A stretch of DNA of 64,000 bases from Thermosipho sp. (in: thermotogales) (GTDB lineage Bacteria > Thermotogota > Thermotogae > Thermotogales > Fervidobacteriaceae). Shown piece after piece: positions 37,577-45,287 of this stretch. Under the pieces are notes generated by a model, which was given only the letters and a program-made list of their open reading frames with translations, had not been told where the DNA came from and did no database searches. Position 1 is the stretch's first letter; the number at the start of each line of letters is the position of its first letter. Made by a program: the position numbers and the translations under genes. The stretch lies in NCBI GenBank assembly GCA_030153605.1, contig JASKLO010000001.1, positions 62,001 through 126,000 on the forward strand, given 5' to 3'.

Positions 37577-38257
37577 ATGCCCAACATCTTTTATTGCACT
37601 ACTAAAAACGAAATAGCATACTTTGATGAACATGAAACTAACCACCTAAAAGTTGTTAGAAAAACAGTTGGGGATTTGATTTTTTGCACAGACGGAAAGG
37701 GCCATCAATACTCTGTTAAACTTGCCGAAATTGGGAAAAAAAAATCTTTTGGCACAATTTTAGAGTCTAAATATATAGAAGACAAAAATCCTTTTAAATT
37801 GATTTTATTTGCACCATCTGGAAAATGGGAAAGACTTAGATTACTTATAGAAAAATCTGTTGAACTTGGTGTTGATAAAATTTATATTACTAAAACAACT
37901 TTTTCTAACAGGGATTATTCACAAAAAAAAGAAAAAATTGAGCTTGTAATTAGAGAAAGCTGCAAACAGTGCATAAGATACACTTTTCCTGAATTTGAAA
38001 TAATTAAATTTGAAGAGATTTTCAGACTAGCTCCTAAAAACACCTATTTTTTAGACTTTAATGGCGAAAAATTTCCGGAAAATATTGCAGATGATGTTGC
38101 ACTAATTGTTGGTCCAGAAGGTGGTTTTACAGAACAAGAAATTATTAAACTTAAAGAAAATTTTAAAAGTCTGGTTTTAGGAAAGAAAATTTTACGTTTT
38201 GAAACAGCAGCAATTGTCAGCCTTAGTTATTTTGCAATAAAACTATCTAAAATTTGA
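37577..38257 (+). CDS. rsmE: 16S rRNA m3U1498 methyltransferase RsmE
   Basis: This 226-residue SPOUT-class methyltransferase has an N-terminal PUA-like domain and the C-terminal knot with the hallmark LIVGPEGGFTEQEI and LGKKILRFETAAI. It methylates U1498 of 16S rRNA. The length is slightly below the E. coli protein but complete. ATG start behind GAGGTGA. A small unknown gene follows 13 bp downstream. Confidence 0.95.
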   Translation: MPNIFYCTTKNEIAYFDEHETNHLKVVRKTVGDLIFCTDGKGHQYSVKLAEIGKKKSFGTILESKYIEDKNPFKLILFAPSGKWERLRLLIEKSVELGVDKIYITKTTFSNRDYSQKKEKIELVIRESCKQCIRYTFPEFEIIKFEEIFRLAPKNTYFLDFNGEKFPENIADDVALIVGPEGGFTEQEIIKLKENFKSLVLGKKILRFETAAIVSLSYFAIKLSKI

Positions 38258-38270
38258 AAGGAGTGGTTGT

Positions 38271-38627
38271 ATGATTAAAGGCGAAAAGATTGTTTCATAT
38301 GTAAAATATTACAATGAAATTGAAGCTGAATACCGCGAAAAACTTGTTGAAGCAAAAAGAAAAGCTGATGTTAGAGAGGTTTTCATTTATATTTTATTAA
38401 AATTCCTTTCAAAAATTGATGATTCGATTGATCAATCATATTCTGAGTTCATAAAATTCGAAGGTGAATCATTTGAAATTCTATCTCCTTTAAAAGAAAA
38501 AGTTGAAAAGCTTGCTGAAAAAAGCGACCTTCATGCGATTATTGAAAGAATTTTCGAAGCAGCAAGAAACAGATATATAAAAATAGAACATGATGAAAAT
38601 ACTGATTATTTCAATCTTCAAAAATAA
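38271..38627 (+). CDS. Small helical protein of unknown function
   Basis: This 118-residue, charged, mostly helical protein has no motif I recognise and no signal or membrane segment. It has a clean SD (AAAGGAGTGG) and ATG, follows rsmE in the same direction, and ends in a good terminator, so it is a real gene. Acidic helices near the C-terminus (IERIFEAARNRYIKIEHDEN) could mediate protein contacts. It is probably a conserved Thermotogales protein; that cannot be tested here. Confidence 0.65.
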   Translation: MIKGEKIVSYVKYYNEIEAEYREKLVEAKRKADVREVFIYILLKFLSKIDDSIDQSYSEFIKFEGESFEILSPLKEKVEKLAEKSDLHAIIERIFEAARNRYIKIEHDENTDYFNLQK

Positions 38628-38630
38628 AAA

Positions 38631-38650
38631 AGAGCGGGTCATCCCGCTCT
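38631..38650. terminator. Bidirectional terminator between convergent genes
   Basis: An 8-bp perfect stem (AGAGCGGG / CCCGCTCT) has a 4-base loop, with T-rich sequence on both outward sides. The stop codon of the minus-strand GNAT gene (38639) lies in the hairpin, so one element ends both units. Confidence 0.9.
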
Positions 38651-39076
38651 TTCTTCTTTCATTAAACCATATATTAAAATATCGTGATATTTTCCGTCAT
38701 GATACTTTCCTTTCCTAATTCTTCCCTCAAGCTGAAAGCCAAACTTTTCCAGAAGCCTAATTGACTTTTCATTGTATTCATATACTTCAGCTGTAATCCT
38801 TTCAAGGTTCAATTCTTTAAAGGCAAAATCAATGGCTAAATTTAGTATTTTCTTTCCTTTTCCTTTGTTTCTTTCTTCAGGTATTAGATAATAAGTAATG
38901 TATGCGTTTTTATTAAAATACCTCATTTCAAACGATACAAAACCAATTACTTTTTCTTTATCGAAAAAGTTTAAAACTATTTTTCTTGGTAAATTTATCA
39001 TTCTTGTTTCAGAAAAATTATTTAAATCTTCAAATGAAACTTCCACAAGTTCTCTGTCTAAAATTTTTACTTCCAT
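38639..39076 (-). CDS. GNAT-family N-acetyltransferase (RimJ/RimL type)
   Basis: This 145-residue protein carries the GNAT acetyl-CoA motif RNKGKGKKILNLAIDFAF and the C-terminal pattern NEKSIRLLEKFGFQLEGRIRK of RimJ/RimL-like enzymes. It acetylates an amine on an unknown substrate, often a protein N-terminus or polyamine. It lies 12 bp after the site-2 protease gene and probably shares its transcript. Confidence 0.9.
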   Translation of the reverse strand: MEVKILDRELVEVSFEDLNNFSETRMINLPRKIVLNFFDKEKVIGFVSFEMRYFNKNAYITYYLIPEERNKGKGKKILNLAIDFAFKELNLERITAEVYEYNEKSIRLLEKFGFQLEGRIRKGKYHDGKYHDILIYGLMKEERAG

Positions 39077-39088
39077 TTTATCAACCCC

Positions 39089-40582
39089 TTAGAAAAACCT
39101 GGTAATATCGGCAAACATGAAATAGAATAGAAGTATCATTAAAATAAAGAAACCAATTGTATGGATTATTGCTTCAATCCTCCTATCTATCTTTCGTCTC
39201 AAAATAATCTCTATTAAAGAGAAAATAATTCTTCCTCCATCTAACGCTGGTAAAGGTAGTAAATTAAAAATACCCAAATTCAAAGTGAAAAATGCTACAA
39301 CAGTTAGCATCATTTCCCAACCAGCTTTTGCTGCATCGCCAATTATTACTGCAATTCCAATAGGTCCTGCAACATTTTGTACTCCTTGACCTGTAAAAAA
39401 TAATTTTTGAAATGCCTTCCAAATAATTACTGCAGCTGAATTACACCTTTGAACCGCTAGTGAAATTGTTTCAATAAAATTCGCAGGTTTTAACACATAA
39501 TTTTCACTTTCGAAGATTCCAGGTTCTGTTATGATTTTATAGAACTCTTCTTTAACCATTTGAAAGGTATGCAATTCATTATCTCTAATTATTTGAATTG
39601 TTAAATTTTCATCAAATGGTAGTATAAAATCATTTAATTTTTCACCCCAAATATCAACATATGCTTGATCTTTTGAAAGTCCCATAGCTGTAGCAAGTCT
39701 AACAATTGAAAAATAATCAACTATTTCCAAATCGTTGACTTTAACTAATCTATCTCCTTTTTTAAAAGGAGAAAAATCTTTTGTGATAACAGGCTTCAAA
39801 CCTGCGTAATAAAAACCAATTGTATATCTTTCAGGCACAAATGAATAACTAACAACCGCTCCAGAAAGTGTATTTCCAAATTCATCAACAATTTCAACAA
39901 ATTGACCAGCATTTAATTTTAAATCAGTTCCTATTAAATAGCCATTAATTTTTGAAATTTTTCCTTCAATTTTTCCAGAAACATCGTCAAGAACAAAAAT
40001 ATATTCGGGAGGTGATAACTTTGGAGTAATTGTTAAGTCCATTTTTTCATTGTTTCTTAAGACTGTCAATTTAACAACTTCACCTTTAGAAATTATTTCG
40101 CTTACCTCGGCTGAATCAAAAACTCTTTTTCCGTTTATTTTTAAAATTACATCCCCATCTTGAAGTCCTGCAATCTGAGCAGGACTATTTTCCATTACTT
40201 TACCAACAGTAACAGCCGGAACTCCCCAAATTGAAACTATTGGAATAAATAAAATATAAGCTGCTAAAATAGAAAACAATGGACCTGCAAAAGCTATTAA
40301 AAGCCTTTGCCAGGCAGGTTTTGAATATAATGAATTTTCACCTTCTTCATCAAGCTGCTCTCCTTTAAGCTTGACATATCCACCAAATGGTATGAGATTA
40401 ATTCTTAAAAGGGTTCTACCAATTTTCTTTTTATACAAAACTGGTCCAAAACCAATTGCAAATTCTAAAACATCAACTCCAAAGATTTTTGCAAACAAAA
40501 AATGACCAAATTCATGAATTATTACGACAAACATGAAGACAGCAATGAATGCAAGTATATATATAATATTAACCACCTCCAT
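39089..40582 (-). CDS. rseP: Site-2 intramembrane metalloprotease RseP
   Basis: This M50 zinc protease cleaves membrane proteins inside the bilayer. HEFGHFLFAK in the first membrane helix gives the zinc His residues and the catalytic Glu; the C-terminal LPALDGGR gives the third ligand. PDZ-like sequence lies between (PAQIAGLQDGDVILKINGKRV), and a second PDZ-like copy (KGDRLVKVNDLEIVD) explains the length of about 497. In-frame TTG at 40603 and ATG at 40582 are possible starts, but a consensus SD (GGAGGTGG, 40580-40573) lies just inside the frame. The true start is therefore uncertain. Confidence 0.93.
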   Translation of the reverse strand: MEVVNIIYILAFIAVFMFVVIIHEFGHFLFAKIFGVDVLEFAIGFGPVLYKKKIGRTLLRINLIPFGGYVKLKGEQLDEEGENSLYSKPAWQRLLIAFAGPLFSILAAYILFIPIVSIWGVPAVTVGKVMENSPAQIAGLQDGDVILKINGKRVFDSAEVSEIISKGEVVKLTVLRNNEKMDLTITPKLSPPEYIFVLDDVSGKIEGKISKINGYLIGTDLKLNAGQFVEIVDEFGNTLSGAVVSYSFVPERYTIGFYYAGLKPVITKDFSPFKKGDRLVKVNDLEIVDYFSIVRLATAMGLSKDQAYVDIWGEKLNDFILPFDENLTIQIIRDNELHTFQMVKEEFYKIITEPGIFESENYVLKPANFIETISLAVQRCNSAAVIIWKAFQKLFFTGQGVQNVAGPIGIAVIIGDAAKAGWEMMLTVVAFFTLNLGIFNLLPLPALDGGRIIFSLIEIILRRKIDRRIEAIIHTIGFFILMILLFYFMFADITRFF

Positions 40583-40628
40583 TTTCAAATTTAATTTTAT
40601 CAAATAACATACCTTTTTACAAATGTTT

Positions 40629-40657
40629 TTGACAAAGAGTTAATTAAGAGGTATATT
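40629..40657 (+). promoter_or_regulatory. ispG promoter
   Basis: A consensus TTGACA (40629-40634) is followed after exactly 17 bp by TATATT (40652-40657), then GGGAGTG and the ispG ATG. It is among the best promoters in the window. Confidence 0.85.
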
Positions 40658-40676
40658 ATTCACGGGAGTGAAAAAC

Positions 40677-41711
40677 ATGACTAAAGAAATATTAATTGGA
40701 AATGTTAAAATTGGTGGAGACAATCCAGTTGTTATTCAATCAATGACCAATACAAAAACAGAAGACTACATGGCAACATTAAATCAAATTAACCAGCTTT
40801 TCAAAGCTGGTTGTGAGTTAGTAAGAGTTTCTGTCCCAACAATTGAAGCTGCAGAAAGTTTGAAAGTTATTACTAAAAATTCCCCAATACCAATCATTGC
40901 AGATATCCATTTTGATTACAAACTTGCCATTAAAAGTATACAAAATGGTGCAAAAAAAGTTAGAATAAATCCTGGAAATATTGGAAGTGAAGAAAAAGTA
41001 AAAGAAGTTGTAAAAGTTGCTAAAGAATATAATGTTCCAATAAGAGTTGGGGCAAATTCTGGTTCTATACCAAAAGAATTAGAACATCTAGATAAAGTTG
41101 ACGCTCTTTGTGAAGCTGCTCTTAAAGAAGTTAGAATTCTTGAAAAATATGGTTTTAATAATATAGTTATTTCTGTAAAAAGTTCAGATGTTAAAGAAAC
41201 TATTAAAGCATACGAAAAAATTTCAACTTTGACAAATTATCCTCTTCATATAGGAGTCACTGAAGCAGGAACTTATGAATGGTCAATTGTAAAGTCTTCA
41301 ATTGCCCTCGGACATTTACTATATAAAAACATTGGAGATACAATTAGAGTTTCTATTGCTGGAGATCCCATTTATGAAGTAATAATTGCTAAAAAAATTC
41401 TTATTTCTCTTGGATTACGTCAAGGTTTGGAAGTAATTGCATGCCCAACATGTTCACGAACAGAAATTAACGTTGAAAAATGGGCAAAATTAGTTGAGGA
41501 AAGATTTTCAAACATTAATAAAAATATCAAAATAGCAATTCTAGGTTGTGTTGTAAATGGGATTGGCGAAGGAAAAGACGCCGATATCGGTATCGCAGGA
41601 GTAAAAAATGGTTTCGTATTATTTTATAAAGGAAAAATTATTAATGAATATAAAGAAGAAGAAATTTTAGAAAAAATAGAAGCACTTATTGAACAAGAGG
41701 TAAAAGAATAA
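40677..41711 (+). CDS. ispG: 4-hydroxy-3-methylbut-2-enyl diphosphate synthase (flavodoxin/ferredoxin)
   Basis: This iron-sulfur enzyme of 344 residues turns MECDP into HMBDP in the MEP pathway. [26 protein letters not shown] and IRINPGNIG-type sequence (RINPGNIG) mark the TIM barrel; the [4Fe-4S] Cys residues are in CPTCSRTE and [12 protein letters not shown] chose the ATG at 40677 after GGGAGTG; a GTG nine bases upstream is inside that SD. Its 3' end overlaps the convergent DnaN-like gene by 26 bp. Confidence 0.97.
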   Translation: MTKEILIGNVKIGGDNPVVIQSMTNTKTEDYMATLNQINQLFKAGCELVRVSVPTIEAAESLKVITKNSPIPIIADIHFDYKLAIKSIQNGAKKVRINPGNIGSEEKVKEVVKVAKEYNVPIRVGANSGSIPKELEHLDKVDALCEAALKEVRILEKYGFNNIVISVKSSDVKETIKAYEKISTLTNYPLHIGVTEAGTYEWSIVKSSIALGHLLYKNIGDTIRVSIAGDPIYEVIIAKKILISLGLRQGLEVIACPTCSRTEINVEKWAKLVEERFSNINKNIKIAILGCVVNGIGEGKDADIGIAGVKNGFVLFYKGKIINEYKEEEILEKIEALIEQEVKE

Positions 41712-42726
41712 ATCTTCTTTTCTGTACTGTTGAAATTATTAAATGACTCTTCCCTAAAAATATCTGCAAATTTTCTCCACCTATTCTATTCAAAGCACTT
41801 CTAAAAAAGTATGCATTTACTATTGTAGTAAATGGAGATTCAATTTTTGTTTCAAGAACACCTTTATATTCCATTCCTCTTGAAAAGGTATAAAAGAAAA
41901 TACCGTTTCTTGATCCACTGATTTTTACTTGTGAATTTCTTCCGAGTATCATTGATCGTCTTAAATAATGTTTAAAATGACTTGCTCCTATTTTTGCAAT
42001 TATTTTTCCATTTTTTATTTCTTCTTCAATAAAAATCAATTTGTTCTCTTTTATCTCTTCGCCACAAAGGTTATATAAAAATTCTCCTTTGAAAATAAGA
42101 TAGTTAAGACCTTTTCCAACGAGTAATTCACGTACTGAATCGTCCTTTAGAGATTTTACAATATGTCTAGAAGAATAATAAGGTATACTCCAAAAAATAG
42201 AACTGTTATTTTCAATTGCATCTCTTGAAACATAACAAATTATATCCCTAGATTCTGCGGCCATCTTTGTTTTATTACCAAAAAATAAATCGACCATACT
42301 TCCTTCTTCTAAATGTGAAGAAACAAAATCTAAATCTTTAATGAAAAATGTATTGCTTATCTTAGAAATTACATCAAACCTATCTTCAAATTTTTCAAAT
42401 CTAAATTTTCCTACTCTAATTTTCAGATTTTCTTCTTTAACTTTAAAGGTTACAAAATTACCATCTGAATAAATTAGAACATTACCTTTTAGTTCCGAAA
42501 TGAAATATTTGAGAATATCTAATGATGTTGAAAACCTAAGCGATGTGGGATTCATTTCAGATACTTCGGCCTTAACTGAAAAACAACCATCTCCTCCATA
42601 AAATACTAAATTTCCATTATCGTAAGAAACACCAACCAATCTATTTATTGGTTCCACTGTTCCACACACTTTATCAATATGTAAAACAATTCTTTTTAAT
42701 TTTTCTGCATTTACAATAACTTTCAT
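41686..42726 (-). CDS. Divergent DNA polymerase III beta-like (sliding-clamp) protein
   Basis: This 346-residue protein has no standard DnaN signature at first sight but follows its layout. The N-terminus ([14 protein letters not shown]) and the later [18 protein letters not shown] resemble clamp domain 1. A conserved-looking end ([13 protein letters not shown], then strands, then FILLPLVQ) resembles domain 3, including the end that in DnaN is a MPxRL-type motif. Length fits a three-domain clamp (about 366). The usual housekeeping DnaN must be elsewhere, so this would be a second clamp-like protein. Its stop overlaps ispG by 26 bp on the other strand. A role in repair or as a clamp decoy is speculation. 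Confidence 0.6.
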   Translation of the reverse strand: MKVIVNAEKLKRIVLHIDKVCGTVEPINRLVGVSYDNGNLVFYGGDGCFSVKAEVSEMNPTSLRFSTSLDILKYFISELKGNVLIYSDGNFVTFKVKEENLKIRVGKFRFEKFEDRFDVISKISNTFFIKDLDFVSSHLEEGSMVDLFFGNKTKMAAESRDIICYVSRDAIENNSSIFWSIPYYSSRHIVKSLKDDSVRELLVGKGLNYLIFKGEFLYNLCGEEIKENKLIFIEEEIKNGKIIAKIGASHFKHYLRRSMILGRNSQVKISGSRNGIFFYTFSRGMEYKGVLETKIESPFTTIVNAYFFRSALNRIGGENLQIFLGKSHLIISTVQKRRFILLPLVQ

Positions 42727-42755
42727 GTTTCACCTCAAAAAATCAAACTAATAAT

Positions 42756-42761
42756 ATTATA
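42756..42761 (-). promoter_or_regulatory. Probable -10 element before the DnaN-like gene
   Basis: A perfect TATAAT on the minus strand lies 29 bp upstream of the ATG, just after the terminator of the solute-binding gene. No good -35 is seen at 16-18 bp. Confidence 0.5.
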
Positions 42762-42780
42762 TCAACTAAGCAAAAATAAA

Positions 42781-42808
42781 ACCACCCCTTGAAAAACCAA
42801 GGGGTGGT
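42781..42808 (-). terminator. Terminator after the solute-binding protein gene
   Basis: A 10-bp perfect stem (ACCACCCCTT / AAGGGGTGGT) has an 8-base loop and is followed on the minus strand by TTTTATTTTT. It is a strong intrinsic terminator 20 bp past the stop codon. Confidence 0.93.
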
Positions 42809-42828
42809 AAATTACTCTTTATAAATTT

Positions 42829-44094
42829 TTATTCGTTTCCATATTCTTCAGCAAGGTATTTGTTAATTTGATCGTTTGCTGTCTTAATTGCGGTTTCCAT
42901 GTCAACTTTTCCATTTACAAAATCAGAGAACATGTTACCAACAACTATTCTGATTTCATACCATACACCGATTTGTGGATCAAATACTGCATTTTCAATT
43001 TGTGATAATGGAACTTCTGCAAGAGGATCTGTTTTAAGATATTCTTTCCAAATATTTGTTTCAAGTGCAGATCTTCTTGCAGGAATATATCCTGTATTGA
43101 TTGACCAGAATGCTGTAACTTCTGGAGATATCAAGTATTTCATAAATTCCCAAGCTGCTTTCTTTTCTTCTTCAGAAGCATTTGCAAACATAATTATATC
43201 AGTACCAGCAAATGGAACATTTCTTGTTTTCCATACTGGAACAGGAGCCCATGCCCATGTAAATTTACCTGCAGAACTCTTATTCACATATGGTTTACTT
43301 GCAATTGTTTCAATAAACATAGCAATTTTTTGCTGACCAAATGGACCATCCATATATCCACCTTGATAGTATGCAATTCCATCATCAATCATCTTTTTAA
43401 CAAAGGAAAGAACTTCTCTGGTTTCTACACTATCAATATTTGAAACCCATTTCCCATTTTCAAATCTCAAAATTGAGCCGCCCCTTAAAGTAAGGAGTAT
43501 ATTGAAGAAATCAACTGTTGTCCTAAAGCCTAATCCATATTGATCTACTTTACCATCACCATCAATATCTTCTGTTAATACTTTTGCTGCATAATAAAGT
43601 TCATTTATTGATTTTGGAACATCTACACCATACAAGGAGAAGAGATCAGCGTTATAGTAAAGTACATATAAGCTCTTGTTAAACGGTACAGCGTATACTG
43701 TATCGCCCCACATACAATTTTCTCTAAGTGGTCTGAAAACATCTTCCCATTCTTCTTTTGTAAGTCCAATTTTTGGATCATTTAAAAAGTCATTTAAAGG
43801 TTGTACTACTCCACTTTGAATAAGCTTTGCTGTCCAGTTTGAATATGCTTGTGAAATAGTTGGAAGTTCACCTGCTTGAGCACCAGCAAGCAATTTTTGA
43901 CTTAAAGCACCATAATTTCCAACGTATACAGCCTCAACTTCAATATCTGGATGTGTTTCATTGAAATTTTTAACTATTTGTTCGAGGGTCTTACCATGGC
44001 CGCCACCCATAGCATGCCAAAATACTACTTTGGTTTTTGGAAAAGCAAAAACTACTAAACTTAAAACTAAAAGAATTACTAAAAGTTTCTTCAT
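42829..44094 (-). CDS. ABC-transporter extracellular solute-binding protein, sugar/G3P type
   Basis: This 421-residue protein has a signal peptide (MKKLLVILLVLSLVVFAF) without a lipobox Cys. The mature start (TKVVFWHAMGGGHGKTLEQI) resembles UgpB-like binding proteins for glycerol-3-phosphate or sugars, and PFNKSLYVLYYNADLF is typical of the cluster. No permease or ATPase gene is adjacent, so it is an orphan binding protein. It has a likely own promoter and terminator but lies right after a three-subunit dehydrogenase in the same direction, which may act on the transported compound. Confidence 0.92.
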   Translation of the reverse strand: MKKLLVILLVLSLVVFAFPKTKVVFWHAMGGGHGKTLEQIVKNFNETHPDIEVEAVYVGNYGALSQKLLAGAQAGELPTISQAYSNWTAKLIQSGVVQPLNDFLNDPKIGLTKEEWEDVFRPLRENCMWGDTVYAVPFNKSLYVLYYNADLFSLYGVDVPKSINELYYAAKVLTEDIDGDGKVDQYGLGFRTTVDFFNILLTLRGGSILRFENGKWVSNIDSVETREVLSFVKKMIDDGIAYYQGGYMDGPFGQQKIAMFIETIASKPYVNKSSAGKFTWAWAPVPVWKTRNVPFAGTDIIMFANASEEEKKAAWEFMKYLISPEVTAFWSINTGYIPARRSALETNIWKEYLKTDPLAEVPLSQIENAVFDPQIGVWYEIRIVVGNMFSDFVNGKVDMETAIKTANDQINKYLAEEYGNE

Positions 44095-44137
44095 AACCTT
44101 TCCCCTCCTTATTTAGAGATTGTCCCACGCTTAATTT

Positions 44138-44143
44138 ATTATA
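44138..44143 (-). promoter_or_regulatory. Probable -10 element before the solute-binding gene
   Basis: A perfect TATAAT on the minus strand lies in the 56-bp gap between the DAO-type subunit and the solute-binding gene, 43 bp before the start. No clear -35 is seen, so co-transcription with the upstream genes is also possible. Confidence 0.5.
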
Positions 44144-44150
44144 CCATAAA

Positions 44151-45287
44151 TTACACAACATTTTTCTCTTGAACGATACCTTTTTTAAATCTATCTTTAT
44201 CCAAATATGAAATATCACTATGAACAGGCTTACCTAATAAAATCATTTCAGCGATTGCTTCACCAACGGCAGGAGCAAGCATAAATCCATGTCCAGAAAA
44301 ACCAACAGCATAATAGAAATTTTCTACTTCATTTGATTTACCAAGAATGGGTTGAGCATCTGGAGACATATTGTATTCTCCTGACCAGTGTCTTAAAATC
44401 CTTACATTTTCTAAGAATGGAAAAATTTTTGTCATTTTTTTGGCCATTTCTTTTTCAAATTTAAATGTTACATTTTCATTTATTCCAGGTTTTTCATCTT
44501 TATCGCCTTGCCCCATTATAAATTGTCCATGAAGTGCTTGCCTAATGTAAAAATTCTTTGAGAAACTTATAGCCATAAAAGGAAAGAAATATTTAAGAGG
44601 TTCGGTCACAAAAATCTGATGTCTATAACTTTCAGTTGGTAGTTCTACTCCAGCCATCTTTCCGACTTCTCTTGACCACGCACCTGCAGCGTTAACAAGT
44701 ACATCACATTCAAAATATCCTTTAGAAGTTTGTATGCCTTTTACCTTTCCATTTTCCACATCAATTTCATTTACTTCCGTATGAGTGTAAATCTCAATTC
44801 CCATTTTTTCAGCTGCTTTTGCGTATCCAAAAGTCGCTTTATGAGGATTTGCATGTCCATCAGTGGGACAAAATGTCGCAAGTACAACCCCTTCAGTATT
44901 TATGTAAGGATATTTCTCTTTTACCATTTTTGGACTTAAAATTTCAACTTCTAATCCTTGTTCTCTTTGCATTTTAACATTCTTTTCAAATTGCTGGGCT
45001 TCTTCCTCAGAATATGACAAAAGAAGATATCCGCCCTGTCTGTATTCAATATCCATTCCAACTTCTTCTTTGAACCTTTCGAAAAATTGAACACTTCTCA
45101 TTGCAAGTCTTACGTTTGCTTCTGTACTCCATTGTTGTCTAATTCCTCCACCACATCTGCCAGTCGCCCCTGATGAAAGGTATCTTTTTTCGAATACTGC
45201 TACAGATGTTTCGCCCATTTTTCCTAAAAAATATGCGATTGCTGTTCCAATAATCCCTCCACCAATTATACAGACTTTATATTTCAT
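44151..45287 (-). CDS. FAD-dependent oxidoreductase, DAO type (beta-like subunit)
   Basis: This 378-residue flavoprotein of the glycine/sarcosine/D-amino-acid oxidase group has the Rossmann motif IIGGGIIGTAIAYFLGK and the GRCGGGIRQQW loop. The C-terminal GFSGHGFMLAPAVGEAIAE completes the FAD site. It resembles the beta subunits of bacterial multi-subunit sarcosine, proline or opine dehydrogenases. I chose the ATG at 45287 behind GGGGAG; an ATG nine bases upstream abuts that SD. It overlaps the large subunit by 11 bp. The substrate is an amine or hydroxy/amino acid of unknown identity. Confidence 0.88.
   Translation of the reverse strand: MKYKVCIIGGGIIGTAIAYFLGKMGETSVAVFEKRYLSSGATGRCGGGIRQQWSTEANVRLAMRSVQFFERFKEEVGMDIEYRQGGYLLLSYSEEEAQQFEKNVKMQREQGLEVEILSPKMVKEKYPYINTEGVVLATFCPTDGHANPHKATFGYAKAAEKMGIEIYTHTEVNEIDVENGKVKGIQTSKGYFECDVLVNAAGAWSREVGKMAGVELPTESYRHQIFVTEPLKYFFPFMAISFSKNFYIRQALHGQFIMGQGDKDEKPGINENVTFKFEKEMAKKMTKIFPFLENVRILRHWSGEYNMSPDAQPILGKSNEVENFYYAVGFSGHGFMLAPAVGEAIAEMILLGKPVHSDISYLDKDRFKKGIVQEKNVV

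Noticed and set aside
44151-45287. DAO subunit considered as a glycerol-3-phosphate dehydrogenase (GlpA/GlpD)
   Set aside because: The loop GRCGGGIRQQW and the small size are closer to sarcosine/opine-type DAO subunits. The adjacent UgpB-like protein alone is not enough to name glycerol-3-phosphate as substrate.
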